Source: Dendrocalamus latiflorus (Eukaryota; Streptophyta; Magnoliopsida; Poales; Poaceae). From it: a DNA stretch of 64,000 nucleotides. Shown piece after piece: positions 43,927-55,924 of the stretch. The notes beneath the pieces are model-generated. The model saw only the letters and a program-made list of their open reading frames with translations, was not told the DNA's origin and ran no database searches. The stretch is taken from contig CM029647.1 in assembly GCA_017311315.1 (NCBI GenBank), positions 6,372,577-6,436,576 on the forward strand. The letters run 5' to 3'. Within the stretch, counting starts at the first letter, position 1. Every line of letters begins with the position of its first letter. The position numbers and the translations under genes are program-made.

Positions 43927-44163
43927 TGTGACACCCCGGCCCATGTTGGCCCATGTGTGTGTGCACATGAATTTCTGGGTTAGTCCCACCTTACTAGCTT
44001 ATCTTGAGAAGCACTTACATATAAGCCTAGGAGTTCCAAAAGTAGCACCCCGGTTAACCGTTTTGCGCGAAGCGAGGACGAAAGTGCAAGCGGGTTGCTA
44101 CGTGTGCGTGGCCTATCCAAAATGTGGTTAGGTCTGAGCCGGTTTGGACCCTAGGGCGTTACA
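43927..44163. mobile_element. 237-bp solo LTR (TGTGACACCCC...GGCGTTACA) nested in the 43669-45305 LTR
   Basis: TG...CA ends with target duplication TTAAC at 43922-43926 and 44164-44168. This is the innermost layer of the nest. The short TGTGACACCCC/GCGTTACA ends are common in small grass Gypsy-type LTRs. Confidence 0.9.
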
Positions 44164-44479
44164 TTAACTCTAGAAAGAACAAGCGTATAACTTTCTCTTG
44201 AAAATAATAGAATCAATCGTAGTCTGCCAAAAAGTTACGTATTACAAGGCTTATATAACCTTTAGGAGACCACAAGGTCTCCTACACAATTCCTAAGTGT
44301 TTTAGACTCGGACTTTCACAAAAAGGAAATAAAAATAAAAATATGTGATACTTTTGAAGATAAATCCTCCTCTATTCATAGCTCTTGAAATAAGTTTTCA
44401 AACAAATCCAAGATCACCTCAATCAGATCTCGTATGTGAAAGTTATTGCCTTTATACGTTAGGTATACGGTCGGAGATA

Positions 44480-44990
44480 CAATCATACTATTTCGAACAC
44501 CTCCAAGTCAATCCAACGGCTGCAAGCATCTCCAATCAATCTAACGGTGGGATCATTAAGCCTGGTCTGAACGTTACCATTAATATCGACCGTCCAAAGT
44601 TGATCGGATGACGCAGAAGGGTGAACGTTCGGAGCGGTCCGAACATCATCGTTGCTATCGACCATCCAATACCAATCAAATGTCGTGGAATGAATGAATG
44701 TTCAGAGCAGTCAAACGTCTTCAAGGCGATCGGGCGGTCTATTGAAGATCGGACAGTACGACTCATTGGAGTGGCCCGAACGTTTCCAAAGCGATCGAGC
44801 AGTCTGTGGAAGATTGGATGGCGCGATCGTCCGGAGCAGTCCGAACGTCTTCGAAGCATCTGAGCGTCCAACGCTGATCGAATGGTTTGAACAATCGAAA
44901 CCATTTAGACCGGTCTGAATGTTCTGAAGGTCTTGCGAGCGCCCGATGTGGATCGGACAGTCTTGAACACATTTGAGGTCGATTATATTG
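44480..44990. repeat. Degenerate tandem repeats within the solo LTR
   Basis: Units of roughly 75-85 bp with variants of CCGAACGTCTTCGAAGCGATCGG and GGTCTGTGGAAGATCGGAT recur about five or six times. The drift between copies is large. Open frames over this tract on both strands repeat the same peptide motif and are not genes. Confidence 0.7.
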
Positions 44991-45438
44991 ATCTGAAGGT
45001 AGTTTTTGATACCAGTTAAAATCATTTGAATATCCGCAACATCTTTGTGAGTTCGATTGAACTTGTGAATGATCCAACATGGTAACGAGGACTTGAATGT
45101 GTCTTCCCTTGCTTGTCTCCGTGTACTTCTTCTCCGTTAGCTTCGCCTCCATGTTTTCAATTTCAAAAGCTTCACATCGTTCAAACCTGAATATGCACAC
45201 AACATTTGCATGAGTTAATATCCAGTTCTCTCATAAATTAAAACCAAATTTAATTAGGAGTGAGTTCACCTATTGATTAATCCTTTTGGCTTGTGCTCCT
45301 CATCAGACTCAATTAAATTCGGATCACAAAATATAACAATCTTCAGCTTGAAGTGAATTCATCCTGTAGCGAAAAAGAACCAAAGAACTTCCTGAATAAC
45401 TTATATAACACTTATTATGCATCAAATGTCTGTAAAAA

Positions 45439-48317
45439 CTAATGAGTAATACCGATCAAATCTGAGTAGAGCTCAAATTTAGCGGTTGGAACTGGTTTTG
45501 TCATTAAATCAGCTAGATTTTCATGAGTATTGATCTTGCAAAGTTTAACATCACCTTGAGAAGTAACTCTTTGAATGAAGTGATATTTGATATGAATGTG
45601 TTTTGTTCTCTCATGAAATATTTGGCCTTTTCTAAGACAAATAGCATTCTGATTATCACAGTAGATATTTGTGCAAAATAAACTTCCACAAAGCTTAGTG
45701 TACAAACCTTTTAGCCAAATAATTTCTTTACAGGCTTATCAGATAGTCATGTACTTGGCTTGAATGGTCGAAAGAGTAATAGTAGTTTGCAGACATACTT
45801 TTCGGCTTACAACACAACCTCTAATAGTGAATATATATAACTAGTAAGAGATCTCATCATCTCCAATGAAGTCATAATCCACATATCCAATCAATATATT
45901 GCTTGTCTTTATAAACAATAAACAAGTATTAGAAGTGCCCCTCAAATATATGAAGATCTACTGAGCTGCTCTTCAATGGTCTTTATCTGGATTAGCCATA
46001 TATCTACTGACAATATTCAGAGCATGAGATAGATCAGTGCGAGAGCAGACCATGACGTACATAAGTGATTCGACTGCACTTGCATACGAAACACTTAATA
46101 TGTATTTAGCTTCTTCAATTGTTTGCAAACTTGATGCTGAAGAAAGTTTGAAGTGTACAACTAATGGAGTGTTGGTTACATTGGCCTCATACATATTGAA
46201 ACGACGACGAACTTTTTCAATATACCCTCTCTGACTTAGGTATAACTTTTCAAACTAGCAATCTCTGATGATTTTCATATCAAGAATGTTCTTTGCTACA
46301 CCAAGATCTTTCATATCGAATTCACTACTTAATTGTGGATTTAACTTTGATATTTCAGTATTGTCTTTTGCTGCGATCAACATATCATCAATATATAGGA
46401 GTAAGAAGATAGCTGAACTGTTGATGATCTTCAAATAAACACAACTATCGTAGTCAAATATCTTAAAGTTTTGAGAGATCATCAAGGAGTCAAATATCAT
46501 GTACCATTGTCTAGGTGATTGCTTTAACCCATAAAGAGATATTTTTCAATTTGCATGCAAAATTCTCCTTTCTTGGAATAACAAAACCTTTTGGCTGCTC
46601 CATATAGATGTCTTCTTCCAACTCCCCTTGTAAGAACGCGGTCTTAACATCTAGTTGCTCGAGCTTATAATCATGTATAACTACAATACTAAGTAAAGCC
46701 CCAATAGAACTATGCTTCATGACCAAGGTGAAAACATATGTAGAGTCAATATCTGGAATTTGGTTGTATTATTTAGCAGCAAGCCTTGTCTTGTACCTAA
46801 CCTAATTAGTCGAAGGTGTGACTTTCTTCTTTTTGTAAATCCACTTGCAGTGTATATGTTTATTTTCAACCGGGAGCTCGATCAACTCCCAAGTTGAATT
46901 TTTCTCGAGGTATTCTATTTCTTCATGTATGGTAGTCATCCACTACTGACTTATCATAGCATATGGTATTTGAATAAGTTGAAGGTTCAGTAGTGCTTTC
47001 AATGTCTTCTACCATATTCAAACAATAAGCCACAATGTTGGCTTCTTCAATCAACATCTTCGGAAGCTGGATTTTCCTCCTTTTTCGATTAGCTGCAATG
47101 AATTATTGATTATGACCAATTACTGTTAAAGGATTACTAGTTGTAGCTTGAACAAGGTTATCCTGTGTATCCACCTTATCGGCCTTTGGTGAGAGTCCTG
47201 AATTAATGACGTGCTCCACCTGCACATTGGTCTTCTGTGGTTTCTCAATGGGAGTATCATTGGTCATAATTCCTTTCAACAAAGCAGACTCATTGAAAAT
47301 AATACTTCTGCTTATGGCCACCTTTCGGATCTCAGGATTTCACAACTTATAGCCTTTAACTCCAGGCTTATAGCCGAGGAAGACACATTTAATACCTCTT
47401 AGCTCAAGTTTACCTTTATTAGTATGAGCATAAGCACAATAGCCAAAAATCCTTATGATTAAGTAGTCTGTAGGAGAACCAGACCATGTATCGATCGGAG
47501 TTATCGATAACAGTATTCAGTGATCGATTGATCAGATAACAAGTAGTGGAAGCAGCTTTAGCCCAAAAACATTTTGATAGAGTAGATATGAAAAACTTCC
47601 AGAACACCTTTTCCATGATGGTTCTGTTCATGTGCTCAACCACACCGTTCTGCTGAGGTGTGTCTGGTACTGTGTAATGCCTTACAATTTCTTCCGATCA
47701 GTATAAGGCTTTAAATTCTTCCGAACAGAATTTTAGGCCATTATCTATTTAGAGTTTCTTAACACTGTCGTCAGTCTATTTCTTGATCATAATCTTTTAC
47801 TCTTTACATGAGACTTATGCTTGGTGAAGTATGCCCAAACTCTACAAGAGAAGTGGTCGATGATGGTTAGCGTATAATTGGCGCCTCCAAGCGATGGAAT
47901 GTGGGACTTACCCTATAAATCAGAGTGAACATAATTCAATATATCTTTTGAAGAGTGATTTGTAAAGTTGAAACTCACCTTCTTTTGTTTACCAAAGACA
48001 TAATGTTCATAAAACTTTAACTGGTTAGCGCCTTAATCGTCAAGCAGACTTCTTTTGCACAACTCATTTAACTAGACTTCACTCATATGTCCGAGACGCA
48101 TATGACATACACTTGTCTGATCAGCATCTGACAACCTGGTCGAGGCAACAACAGCCTTCCCAATCAGGATAATGCCTCGAATATTATAGAGGTTTGCCTT
48201 GTTCATATCAATTTTATCACAACAAGAGCCTTTGGAGATCTTCAGAACTTCACCTCCACTTGAAAACTCATAATCTTTGACATCAAGAGTACTCAACGAG
48301 ATAAGATTTTTCTTCAA
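45439..48317 (-). pseudogene. Copia pol remains (integrase, reverse transcriptase, RNase H), multiply broken
   Basis: Read on the minus strand in order. The pre-integrase segment (LYNIRG...HMRLGHMSE) is near 48170-48075. Integrase end (EHMNRTIMEK, TCYLINRSL) is near 47640-47500. RT pieces (LDVKTAFLQGELEEDIYMEQPKGF near 46660-46570; LYIDDML near 46390) follow, then the ESLMYVMVCSRTDLSHAL region near 46090. RNase H (QNAICLRKGQIFHERTKHI near 45660; DLMTKPV near 45500) is last. The catalytic Asp pair is still seen but stops and frameshifts separate every block, and some stretches are missing. Not functional. Confidence 0.9.
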
Positions 48318-48655
48318 ATTTGGAATGTGTCAGACCTCTGACAAGATTCTGATGGTGCCATCAAACATCTTGATTTGTACAGAACTAATGCATGCAATCT
48401 TACACGGAGTATTATCTCTCATTGACACTAATCCACTTAGAATAACCTCATAAGTAACAAACCAGTCATGGTTCGAGCTCATGTGGAAAGTGCAGGCTGA
48501 ATCAAGAATTCATTCATCATTGGTTTTGAAATCACCAACAAAGGCAACAAGAATATCCCATTTGAAACCTTCTTTTGTGACAATTGTGGTCTTAGTTTCA
48601 TCATCTTGTTGATCTTTCTTTAAACTGTTATTCCTTTTTTCTTATTCTGAAGTTT

Positions 48656-49337
48656 TCAGCACTCAGAGATATCGTGTCCACCCTTTTTGTAGTAGCGGCA
48701 CGACTTCTTGGTCTTTGACTTCGAACTACCTTTGTATCTACTTGAGTTTCTGCCTTTGGAATTACTTATGAGAGACCTCTCGACTAGTCTGCTTTGAATG
48801 GACAAATCTTCTACATGCGAACTCGAGCTCTTACTCAAAACTATACTTTTTTTTTATCTTTTTTGCATACAGAGCTTCATAAACCTCCTTAAGAGTAAGA
48901 GTGTCTGAACTGTAGAAAATTATGTCTCTAAACATAGAGAGCGAAACATGCAGCGAACAGAGCATAATAAGACCCAAATATTTGTCATCGTAATTGATCT
49001 CCATGGCTTCAAGTTCGGTGACCACATCTTTAAACACGGTTGGATAATCTTGCATCGATCCGCCTTCTACCAACTTGAGAGAGAAAAGCTTCTGCTTCAA
49101 TTGAATCATGCTGGTTAGATTCTTGGTCATGCAGATTTGTTTCAAATTTAGCCATAACGCATCAGCGGTAGTCTCCTTCATAACTTTCTGAAGGATATTA
49201 TTAGAAAGATGAAGATGAATTTGGGAGAGAGTTTTACGATCTCTCTTTTTCTTCTCCTTAGTGGAGTATGTAGTAGGAATCTTGTCGATTCCTAATAATG
49301 CATCATTCATATCGAGCTGTGAAAGAATAACTCTCAT
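48656..49337 (-). pseudogene. Copia gag remains with degraded zinc knuckle
   Basis: The minus-strand frame 49337-48831 resembles UBN2/gag capsid (ALWLNLKQICMTKNLTSMI, KLVEGGSMQDY). The following frame 48838-48656 ends with CRYYKKGGHDISEC, a CCHC knuckle whose second Cys has become Tyr. A T-rich run at 48845-48858 marks the frame break between the two. Confidence 0.85.
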
Positions 49338-49456
49338 CTTGACTTACTAAAGGGGAAATCTTGTGTCATGATCCAGCAGCGAACATCATACTTCATTGAC
49401 GTCATGACAAATATGTCCTAAATTGATTGGGCGAAGAATCAAATTCTGATACCACT

Positions 49457-50050
49457 TGTTATAAAACACACGACAAAATATAAAACAAAGTAACCAGGAG
49501 CACGAGATAAAGATTTAACATGAAAATCTATTGCGAAAAAACCACAGACGCACAATCAACGAAATTACTATATGGAGGAGAAGTTACAGAACGTCCTTGA
49601 CGTATTACATGTGTAGATATCTTGTAGCAGGTCGTGCATAGTATCATGAGGCTTATCGTGGTTATAAATAGCCTTGGGAACAAGAGTCCCATACGAGAAA
49701 GGAACAAAGTCCTAATTGGCAATAGAAATAGAAACCTACTCGAAAACTAGAACAATAATCTGCTCAGAGACAAGCAACACCTGAGTCTCAGAAGATGACG
49801 GTGAAGAGTTGTAGCCGGAGACGCCTCGAGTAGTCACATCTGACTTCGGTCGGCACAAACACCTTTGAACAACACGTCTGATGTAAGTCGGCGCAAATTC
49901 TATATGAACACAAAGATGATTTCAATCATAACATCTGACCAGTTTGCATTACCGACCAGTCATACTGATCGTAATATATATTTTGAGTGAAATCTGATCG
50001 GATTTTTCAAGTGGTCGTATCCAATCAAATCTGGATCATAAATTACAACA
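49457..50050 (-). repeat. 5' LTR of the nested Copia element
   Basis: 594 bp, TGTTATAAAACAC to AAATTACAACA on the plus strand, uninterrupted; reference for recognising the three pieces of the left LTR. TATA-like GGTTATAAATA sits at about 49655-49666, the same site where the left LTR received the 2.9-kb solo LTR. Confidence 0.93.
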
Positions 50051-50055
50051 GTTAC

Positions 50056-52039
50056 TTCTGTGCTGCAGTAATACATAGAATTGCCAGTGCTTGTTTTTTT
50101 ATTTATTTTTGGCACATTCAGCTCTTCTGATCTTCCATTCTTCTCTGGTATTCATGCAGCCATACTGTACTGACAGCAATGGTATATATTGGCAGGGCAA
50201 CTGAATCTTCAGAGAATGGTTAGATGCAGCAACGAGTAGTTGAAATTTCAGATATTTCTGTGCCTACCATATCCATGGATCATGACCGGAGGACTGCCGT
50301 ACGTATCTCAGTTTCAGAAAGCTCCAGATTGTAGCACGAGGCTGTATTCCTTGAGAACATGACAGGATGTGGAGTTGCATTGCTCAAGGATTCTCAGGGT
50401 TGAGTGAAGGACAAGCCCATGTATGCATGGTTCAGTGTTGCAAAAACAAAAGGCTACAGCACCATGTAATGTCTAGAAAACATTCCTTCACCATGTAGTT
50501 TTTTTTCCCAGTAGGCCAGTACTCTATCTGCGCCTTCCACCTGAGTTGCACAGAAAAAATTGGCACATGGACATTATTGAAGCCCAGGCAGTACAGAGCC
50601 CGTGATATGAATTTTAATCATTATACTTGTTAAAAGGCGTGCTTTATTACTCTACCCCATTGAGTAATTGAGCTAGTAATATGCTTGTTACTTGGCTAAT
50701 TTTCCCTACATTGAGATGACCATTGGCAGCTATCACACATTGATTAACTGTAGCCCACGTAATGCCTCAAGAACAATTTCACATGGGAAGCAGTCACGGC
50801 TAGCCTGTGCCTGTCGGAATGCTCGCCTGACAATACACACGGCCCGTTAGCCCAACAGGTGAGCCCATCCGAGATTAATTGGGCTTTTGGGCCGTGTGCC
50901 AAACGAGAGAGGAGTGAGTAGCTCAGGTGTACCAGCACAGTAGACAGAGGCGTGGTTGCCTTCCTCCTGTGCACTGATTTGCTCTAGACTTCTGGAACTA
51001 CTGACAAGACGAACACTCCTCAAGTTAACAGCAAACCGGAAAGGTAACAAAACGATAAATGAACATGAACATGAACATGTGTTGATGTAAAGCCAAAGAG
51101 TTCACAAAAATCTTCAAAAGTACAAGTCCACCGTTGGCCTTTCCTAACACTTCATTAAAGCTGATAAGCATTTGGGGAACTAGTTGCTATGTGAAACTCG
51201 CACAAAAGTCTGACCTACGCACCAGTTAATCCATCACACATGCAAATTATTTTCTCTCGACGAAAATGTGGTACGTACGCTGTAGCTTGCATCCATGTGC
51301 ACACTATACTGCAAAACAGATGGCATTGATCGACCGGAGGTGGCAGGGAAGAAAGGCCAAGTAGTAGCAAACAAACAAATAATGCTCTAGAACAAGAACC
51401 GATGCGACGGCTCGAGCAAGAGACAAGAACGTAGCTGCAACTAGCCAACTAGCGATGCGTGTCGCAGCAACAAACAAACACTTTCAGCTTTAGCTTAGCT
51501 GAGCCTGCTAGCTCCCCCAACCCAGAGGCAGAGGCACGCACTGTTCTGCTGGACCCAACGTTATGCTGACGCAGTTAGTAGCCTGCACTGCTGCACATCG
51601 CTCTTTGGCCAAGAAAACCAGCACACATATTGTGGCAGTATCGTAGGCATCCCTAAATGCTTCATGTTTCTGCTTGCCATTTTGCCAATTAATCATGGAC
51701 AGATAAGAACATCAATCCGACCTGAACCATCAGGCCGATCCAGTGCATAATGCACACGGCATGCATCTCATGCTCTCATCGCCTACCTACAGTTAGTGCT
51801 ACTCTGCACGGGCACTGGTATGATCCAACTACATATGATTGAATTGAGTCCAGATCGAATCGCATGACGATGAATTGATGATGCAAATCGTTGCCCTGCC
51901 CCCAGATTACAAGACATTGGGTATTGCATCGGCCGCCCCGATTATCTCAATCAAATGGATGATATCATTAGCAAGAGAGACAAATATTAGCGCCTTAGGT
52001 CACGCATCACAACAAGGATGGCATATGCGTTCAGGGCCG
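50056..52039. other. Intergenic DNA
   Basis: Unique-looking sequence with no frames above 80 codons that carry a motif. This is MSP1's former downstream flank, continuing across the Copia insertion from 40223. I see no gene, RNA gene or repeat that I can name. Confidence 0.5.
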
Positions 52040-52270
52040 CTCCAACCGGCCTTCGGCTGCGGCTCTATCTATTGATTGAAATTATACTGTAATGACTGCT
52101 AATTTTTTAGTCATTTAATTAAAAAATAACATAAAAATAAAAATACCGTTATATCTCCATGGACAATATAAAGAAAAAAGAAAACAAAAGCAAAAAAGAC
52201 AAATTAAGAAAATGACGCATTATAAGTGGCTTTTGAAAGTCGGAAGTCAGAAGTAGAAGCCACTTAAGCG
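52040..52270. repeat. Possible MITE, GC-rich ends and AT-rich middle
   Basis: Ends GCCGCTCCAACCGGCCTTCGGC and ...GAAGCCACTTAAGCGG flank an A-rich interior resembling MITE family B in reverse. Weak; terminal inversion is imperfect. Confidence 0.3.
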
Positions 52271-52344
52271 GGACCCCATCATCCACAATGTGATGGATGT
52301 AGGAAATCGCTCTCTTGCTGTAGTATAGCAGTATATCATTGAGC

Positions 52345-52600
52345 CATTTAATGGCTGGGTTCTTTTCAACTTAAAATTGGCTTATGCTTCTACTATATAC
52401 AGTAATTAACTTTTAAGCGGTGCGTTTATTTAAGACGGGGTCAATACAAATATTATAGTAAAAATTGTATTGAGTTCAGCTGTACCGATCAAAATCACAT
52501 ACAACTATTTTTCTATACGTACTAACTCTCGTAAACAGCCAAAATTCAAATATTTAAATTATAAGATATAAATCATTAGTAAAAAAACCTATCTAATAAT
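52345..52600 (+). repeat. MITE family A, copy 3
   Basis: GGCTTATGCTTCTAC at the left, AAGACGGGGTCAATAC, CTGTACCGATCAAAATCACAT, and CTCGTAAACAGCCAAAATTCAAATATT in the order seen in copies 2 and 4. Confidence 0.6.
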
Positions 52601-54744
52601 ACGGTAGTAACCTAACCTAGAATGTTACACTAGTAGCTGTACAAGTTACAACTTCACGGGAAAGTGATGTTGAGAAACCACCGATGCCACGAGCTTCTTG
52701 CTGATCGGCGCCTTGACGCATCGCGTGATGTTGAGCTCAAGAATTAGGTGGAGAGTTGATAGCTAGTGACAGTTAGGTGTGGAACGGATCGAATGATGTT
52801 TTTATCGTTTGTGTATTCATATTTTATAAACGAATATAAATTCAAATATTTTTAAATATAATACAAATCGAATATTGTAACGAATATAAATTCAAATTGA
52901 ATCTCTACGCAATTCAAGAAGAACCAGATATTTTCATAACTTATGCAATATAAAGATATTAATGGCATTTTATACTCGTACAATCATACTTAATCATTCT
53001 AATTCATTTACTTCACCTAAAAACATGAATTAATGTTGAATTAAAAAACTTGGCCAACTAATTAATCATATTATAGTAAAATATGTATATTGCTTCATCA
53101 AATGCGAATACGAATAGTCCAGATAAAATAACATTTCAGATGGTAAAAGCTTATACAATATTCATATCCATATTTTTTATGCTAATATGAATATAAATAT
53201 TAGAGAAATTATTAATTGGGTGGAAACATAAATGTCGTATTTGTATTGTATCGAATATGGTAACTCGATAATATAGGTAATTTGTATCTATTTTTCACTG
53301 CGGTGATAGTTTCGGTATGGAGAGGGGAGGCAGAGACTTGCCCGATGGGGAGAAATGGTAGACTACCACTGCTACTCAGTACCTTTTGCTTCTTGGCAGG
53401 GTTTTTACTGAAAAATAAATAGTGTAGCCTAAATTTGCCCAAACACCGGCAGATTGGACATAAAATTCTTCTTCCTAGTACCTGTTCTCAAACGAAATTC
53501 CTTACCTGATTAACAACTGATACTACTACGAGTGCAGAGGAGAGGATAAAGAATATCTGCACACGTCTGGAGGGTTGACCTGAATAGTACTGCTACCAAC
53601 TCGTCGCCAAGATATTCCATCGATCTTGGCCTGATGCTCTGGCTAGATTAGCTGCAGAAGTAGATTCAAATTTGAAGCTAGATTAGCAGCCGTCAAAATC
53701 ACAAACCATATCGCAAAGCTTTTGGGCCTACTCTAATTACCTTAAAATCTTTGACTTTTAGCTCTACTCTAACCGGCGTGAAAGATTTTGGCTTCTAGTT
53801 TTCAGCTTATAAAAGCTATTTTGAATACATTAACTTCTTAATTTCGACTTTTTTTTTAGCTTTTTAGCCTTTTTCTTTTTTACATTATTTGTGGTGATAT
53901 AAGGTATTTTAGCTACTACACTATAATTTTAGATGCTACGGTACTATTTTAACTAGAAACTGGAAGCTGAAAAGACTATTGGAGTGCCCCTGGAGCGAGC
54001 GAGTAGTCAAACTCGAACCCACAAACGGCCGCGGACTAAATCCATGCGCCCACACAGACGATAAACAATCACCACAACATGTGAGCAGACGGGCACACAT
54101 ACCTTCTGTGATTAACGACGACCTGAAGATCCCTGATGATACTGATCGCGACACAGTGACACCGCACAGTTACCCTACAACGACACGCACAACACATCAC
54201 ATGCCATGTATTTACTTAGGGACTATTTATATTACTTTCTGCTTAGAAAAATCTAAATTTAATATAAACACCTGGTTGGCTATATTTTTAAAGCAGTTTT
54301 GTTTGCTTCACTCGCTTCCGCCTCATTTCAAAAATAAGTCCAGGGTCACGAGCAAGGTTGTGAGGATCACGATCTTATATAGGATTGTTTTTCGTTAGAC
54401 GAGATCGGATCGTAGAATCACGATTCTATTAAATTTTTAAAAACGTATATAATTTATATGAAAATTAAATTATATTTCTAAATATGCAAGTTTATAGTAG
54501 AATCTTTGAATGTTTGAATTTAGTTTTGTAATTTAAGTATACTTATTAATGTTACATTGAATTAAGGTTGATTTTTGAAACTTATTTAATTATTTTTATT
54601 AAACTAATAATCTAAAAGTCCAATATGTCAAATATAATATTTTTTACCTTAAAACATCATGTAAACAACATAAATAAACAAATTAAAATAGTGCACCTTA
54701 AACTAGTAATATATAGTATCAAATTTTATATGCTAATATAAGGT
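52601..54744. other. Intergenic DNA, AT-rich
   Basis: 52780-53290 repeatedly uses CGAATATAAATTCAAAT-type words in both orientations and may be a decayed MITE or repeat. 53755-53990 is another block with TTTAGC/AGCTTTT-rich inverted character. 54340-54740 is AT-rich. No coding gene is recognised. Confidence 0.4.
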
Positions 54745-54945
54745 GGTTTGGCCCGATTTTGGCTTTGGCTTATCACTTTTTGCTACAATAACTAGCTTTC
54801 AAATAATATGTCTTTTCAAGATGAGGTCTACAAGTCGATTGTAGTACTATACCGGCCAAAATCGTATGAGACTATTTCCCTTTTTCGTACTGTTTCTCGT
54901 AAACAACTAGAATTCAAAAGGCATAAGCCAAAAACCACATCCCAA
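54745..54945 (+). repeat. MITE family A, copy 4
   Basis: GGCTTTGGCTTATCACTTTTTGCTACAATAACTAGCTTTCAAAT at the left, then AAGATGAGGTCTACAAGT, CCGGCCAAAATCGTATG and CTCGTAAACAACTAGAATTC, the same order as copy 2. Confidence 0.6.
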
Positions 54946-55924
54946 AAAAATCCACCCATTAGTTTCTTATTGGTATCATGATCCCACTGCAATCCCACCC
55001 GATATTATCGATTCTACTAGTTGAATCGTAATCCCACTGCGGTACTATCTGATTCCAATCTATATTGTGATCCGTGTCACCTACCTTTGATATAATCGTA
55101 CGATACTGCGATACATATCGCGATGCTAACAAAGTTGGTCATGAGTGCATCACGCACCCCCACTCCTGCTTCTACCTCGTGCACATATTTGTCGCTCACT
55201 GTTCTCACTGCTTGCACTCTCATTATAAAAAGACAAATTTTTCAGCCACTACTATTTAGTCTTACCAAAAAACTATTATCCATAGTAAAAAACCATCAGT
55301 AGCAGCCAATACGAAAATGACCTTGCCTCCTACCCTCCGCTTTCGTCTCGTACATGTATATGTCCCTTATTTTTCTCATCGTTTGCACTCTCTTTCTAAA
55401 AACATTTTTTGGCTATTATTTATAGCAAAAAAACTATTATTCGCAGCTAAAAAGCTATGGGTAGTAGCTAATACGAAAATGACCTTGCCGCGCTGCCCTA
55501 TCACTCACATGTCATGAGCACGCACACGCGTACGCTTCCCTCACACGCGCGGCAGCAAAGGCAGAGCCAAGAGACGTACAGAGGCAGCAGGCAGGAGATC
55601 GAGACGCGAGAGGCGCTAAGTCCACATGCACGTCGCACCACCGAGACGGCGACGAGCGGAGCAGCGCAAAAAAGGGAGAGAGAGAGAGAGAGATGGAAAC
55701 GCATGCAACAAGTAGCAACCGAACAAAAATCCCCGGGAAAATGGCTACGTACACCAATGGCCAAAGCACAGGAAGACAAACGGCCGGATCGGAGCAAACT
55801 CCTGCTCCGACGCAGGCTGGAAGAAAAATCACCACGTACGTCCCCACACGCGGTTCCACATGGGGAAGAAGGGAAAAGCAAATTGAGCAAGGGAGAAAGA
55901 GACAACGGCTTGTGACTCGGGGAG
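54946..55924. other. Intergenic DNA and 3' flank of the CRIB gene
   Basis: 55140-55500 holds two diverged copies of a ~170-bp phrase (CACTCTCATTATAAAAAGACAAATTTTT / CACTCTCTTTCTAAAAACATTTTTTGG...). 55680-55694 is a short GA run. The long minus frame 55512-56348 is an out-of-frame shadow of the CRIB exon. The CRIB gene's 3' UTR probably ends within 55500-55924. Confidence 0.45.

Larger units (their letters stand above)
43669..45305 (-). mobile_element. Second solo LTR (~1.4 kb without its own insert) in the Copia 3' LTR
   Basis: Bounded by TGATGCAAG and CTCATCA with target duplication GACTC at 43664-43668 and 45306-45310. Minus-strand orientation is suggested by GGTTATATAAGCC (43 bp-scale TATA box, about 44250-44262). 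It holds a 237-bp solo LTR at 43927-44163, leaving about 1.4 kb. No coding domains. A tract of degenerate tandem repeats occupies 44480-44990. Confidence 0.85.
40229..50050 (-). mobile_element. Old Copia LTR retrotransposon with three nested LTR insertions
   Basis: Target duplication GTTAC at 40224-40228 and 50051-50055. The right (5') LTR is 49457-50050. The left (3') LTR is in three pieces: 40229-40388, 43327-43668 and 45311-45338, together about 530 bp, colinear with the right LTR. A tRNA-iMet-type PBS (TGGTATCAGAA on the minus strand, 49454-49444) is next to the 5' LTR. The internal region, 45339-49456, carries gag then pol on the minus strand, full of stops. It lies tail-on to MSP1. Substantial LTR differences and the nested insertions indicate an old element. 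Confidence 0.95.

Noticed and set aside
44483..45200. Repeated-motif frames on both strands (up to 145 codons)
   Set aside because: They are translations of degenerate tandem repeats within a solo LTR.
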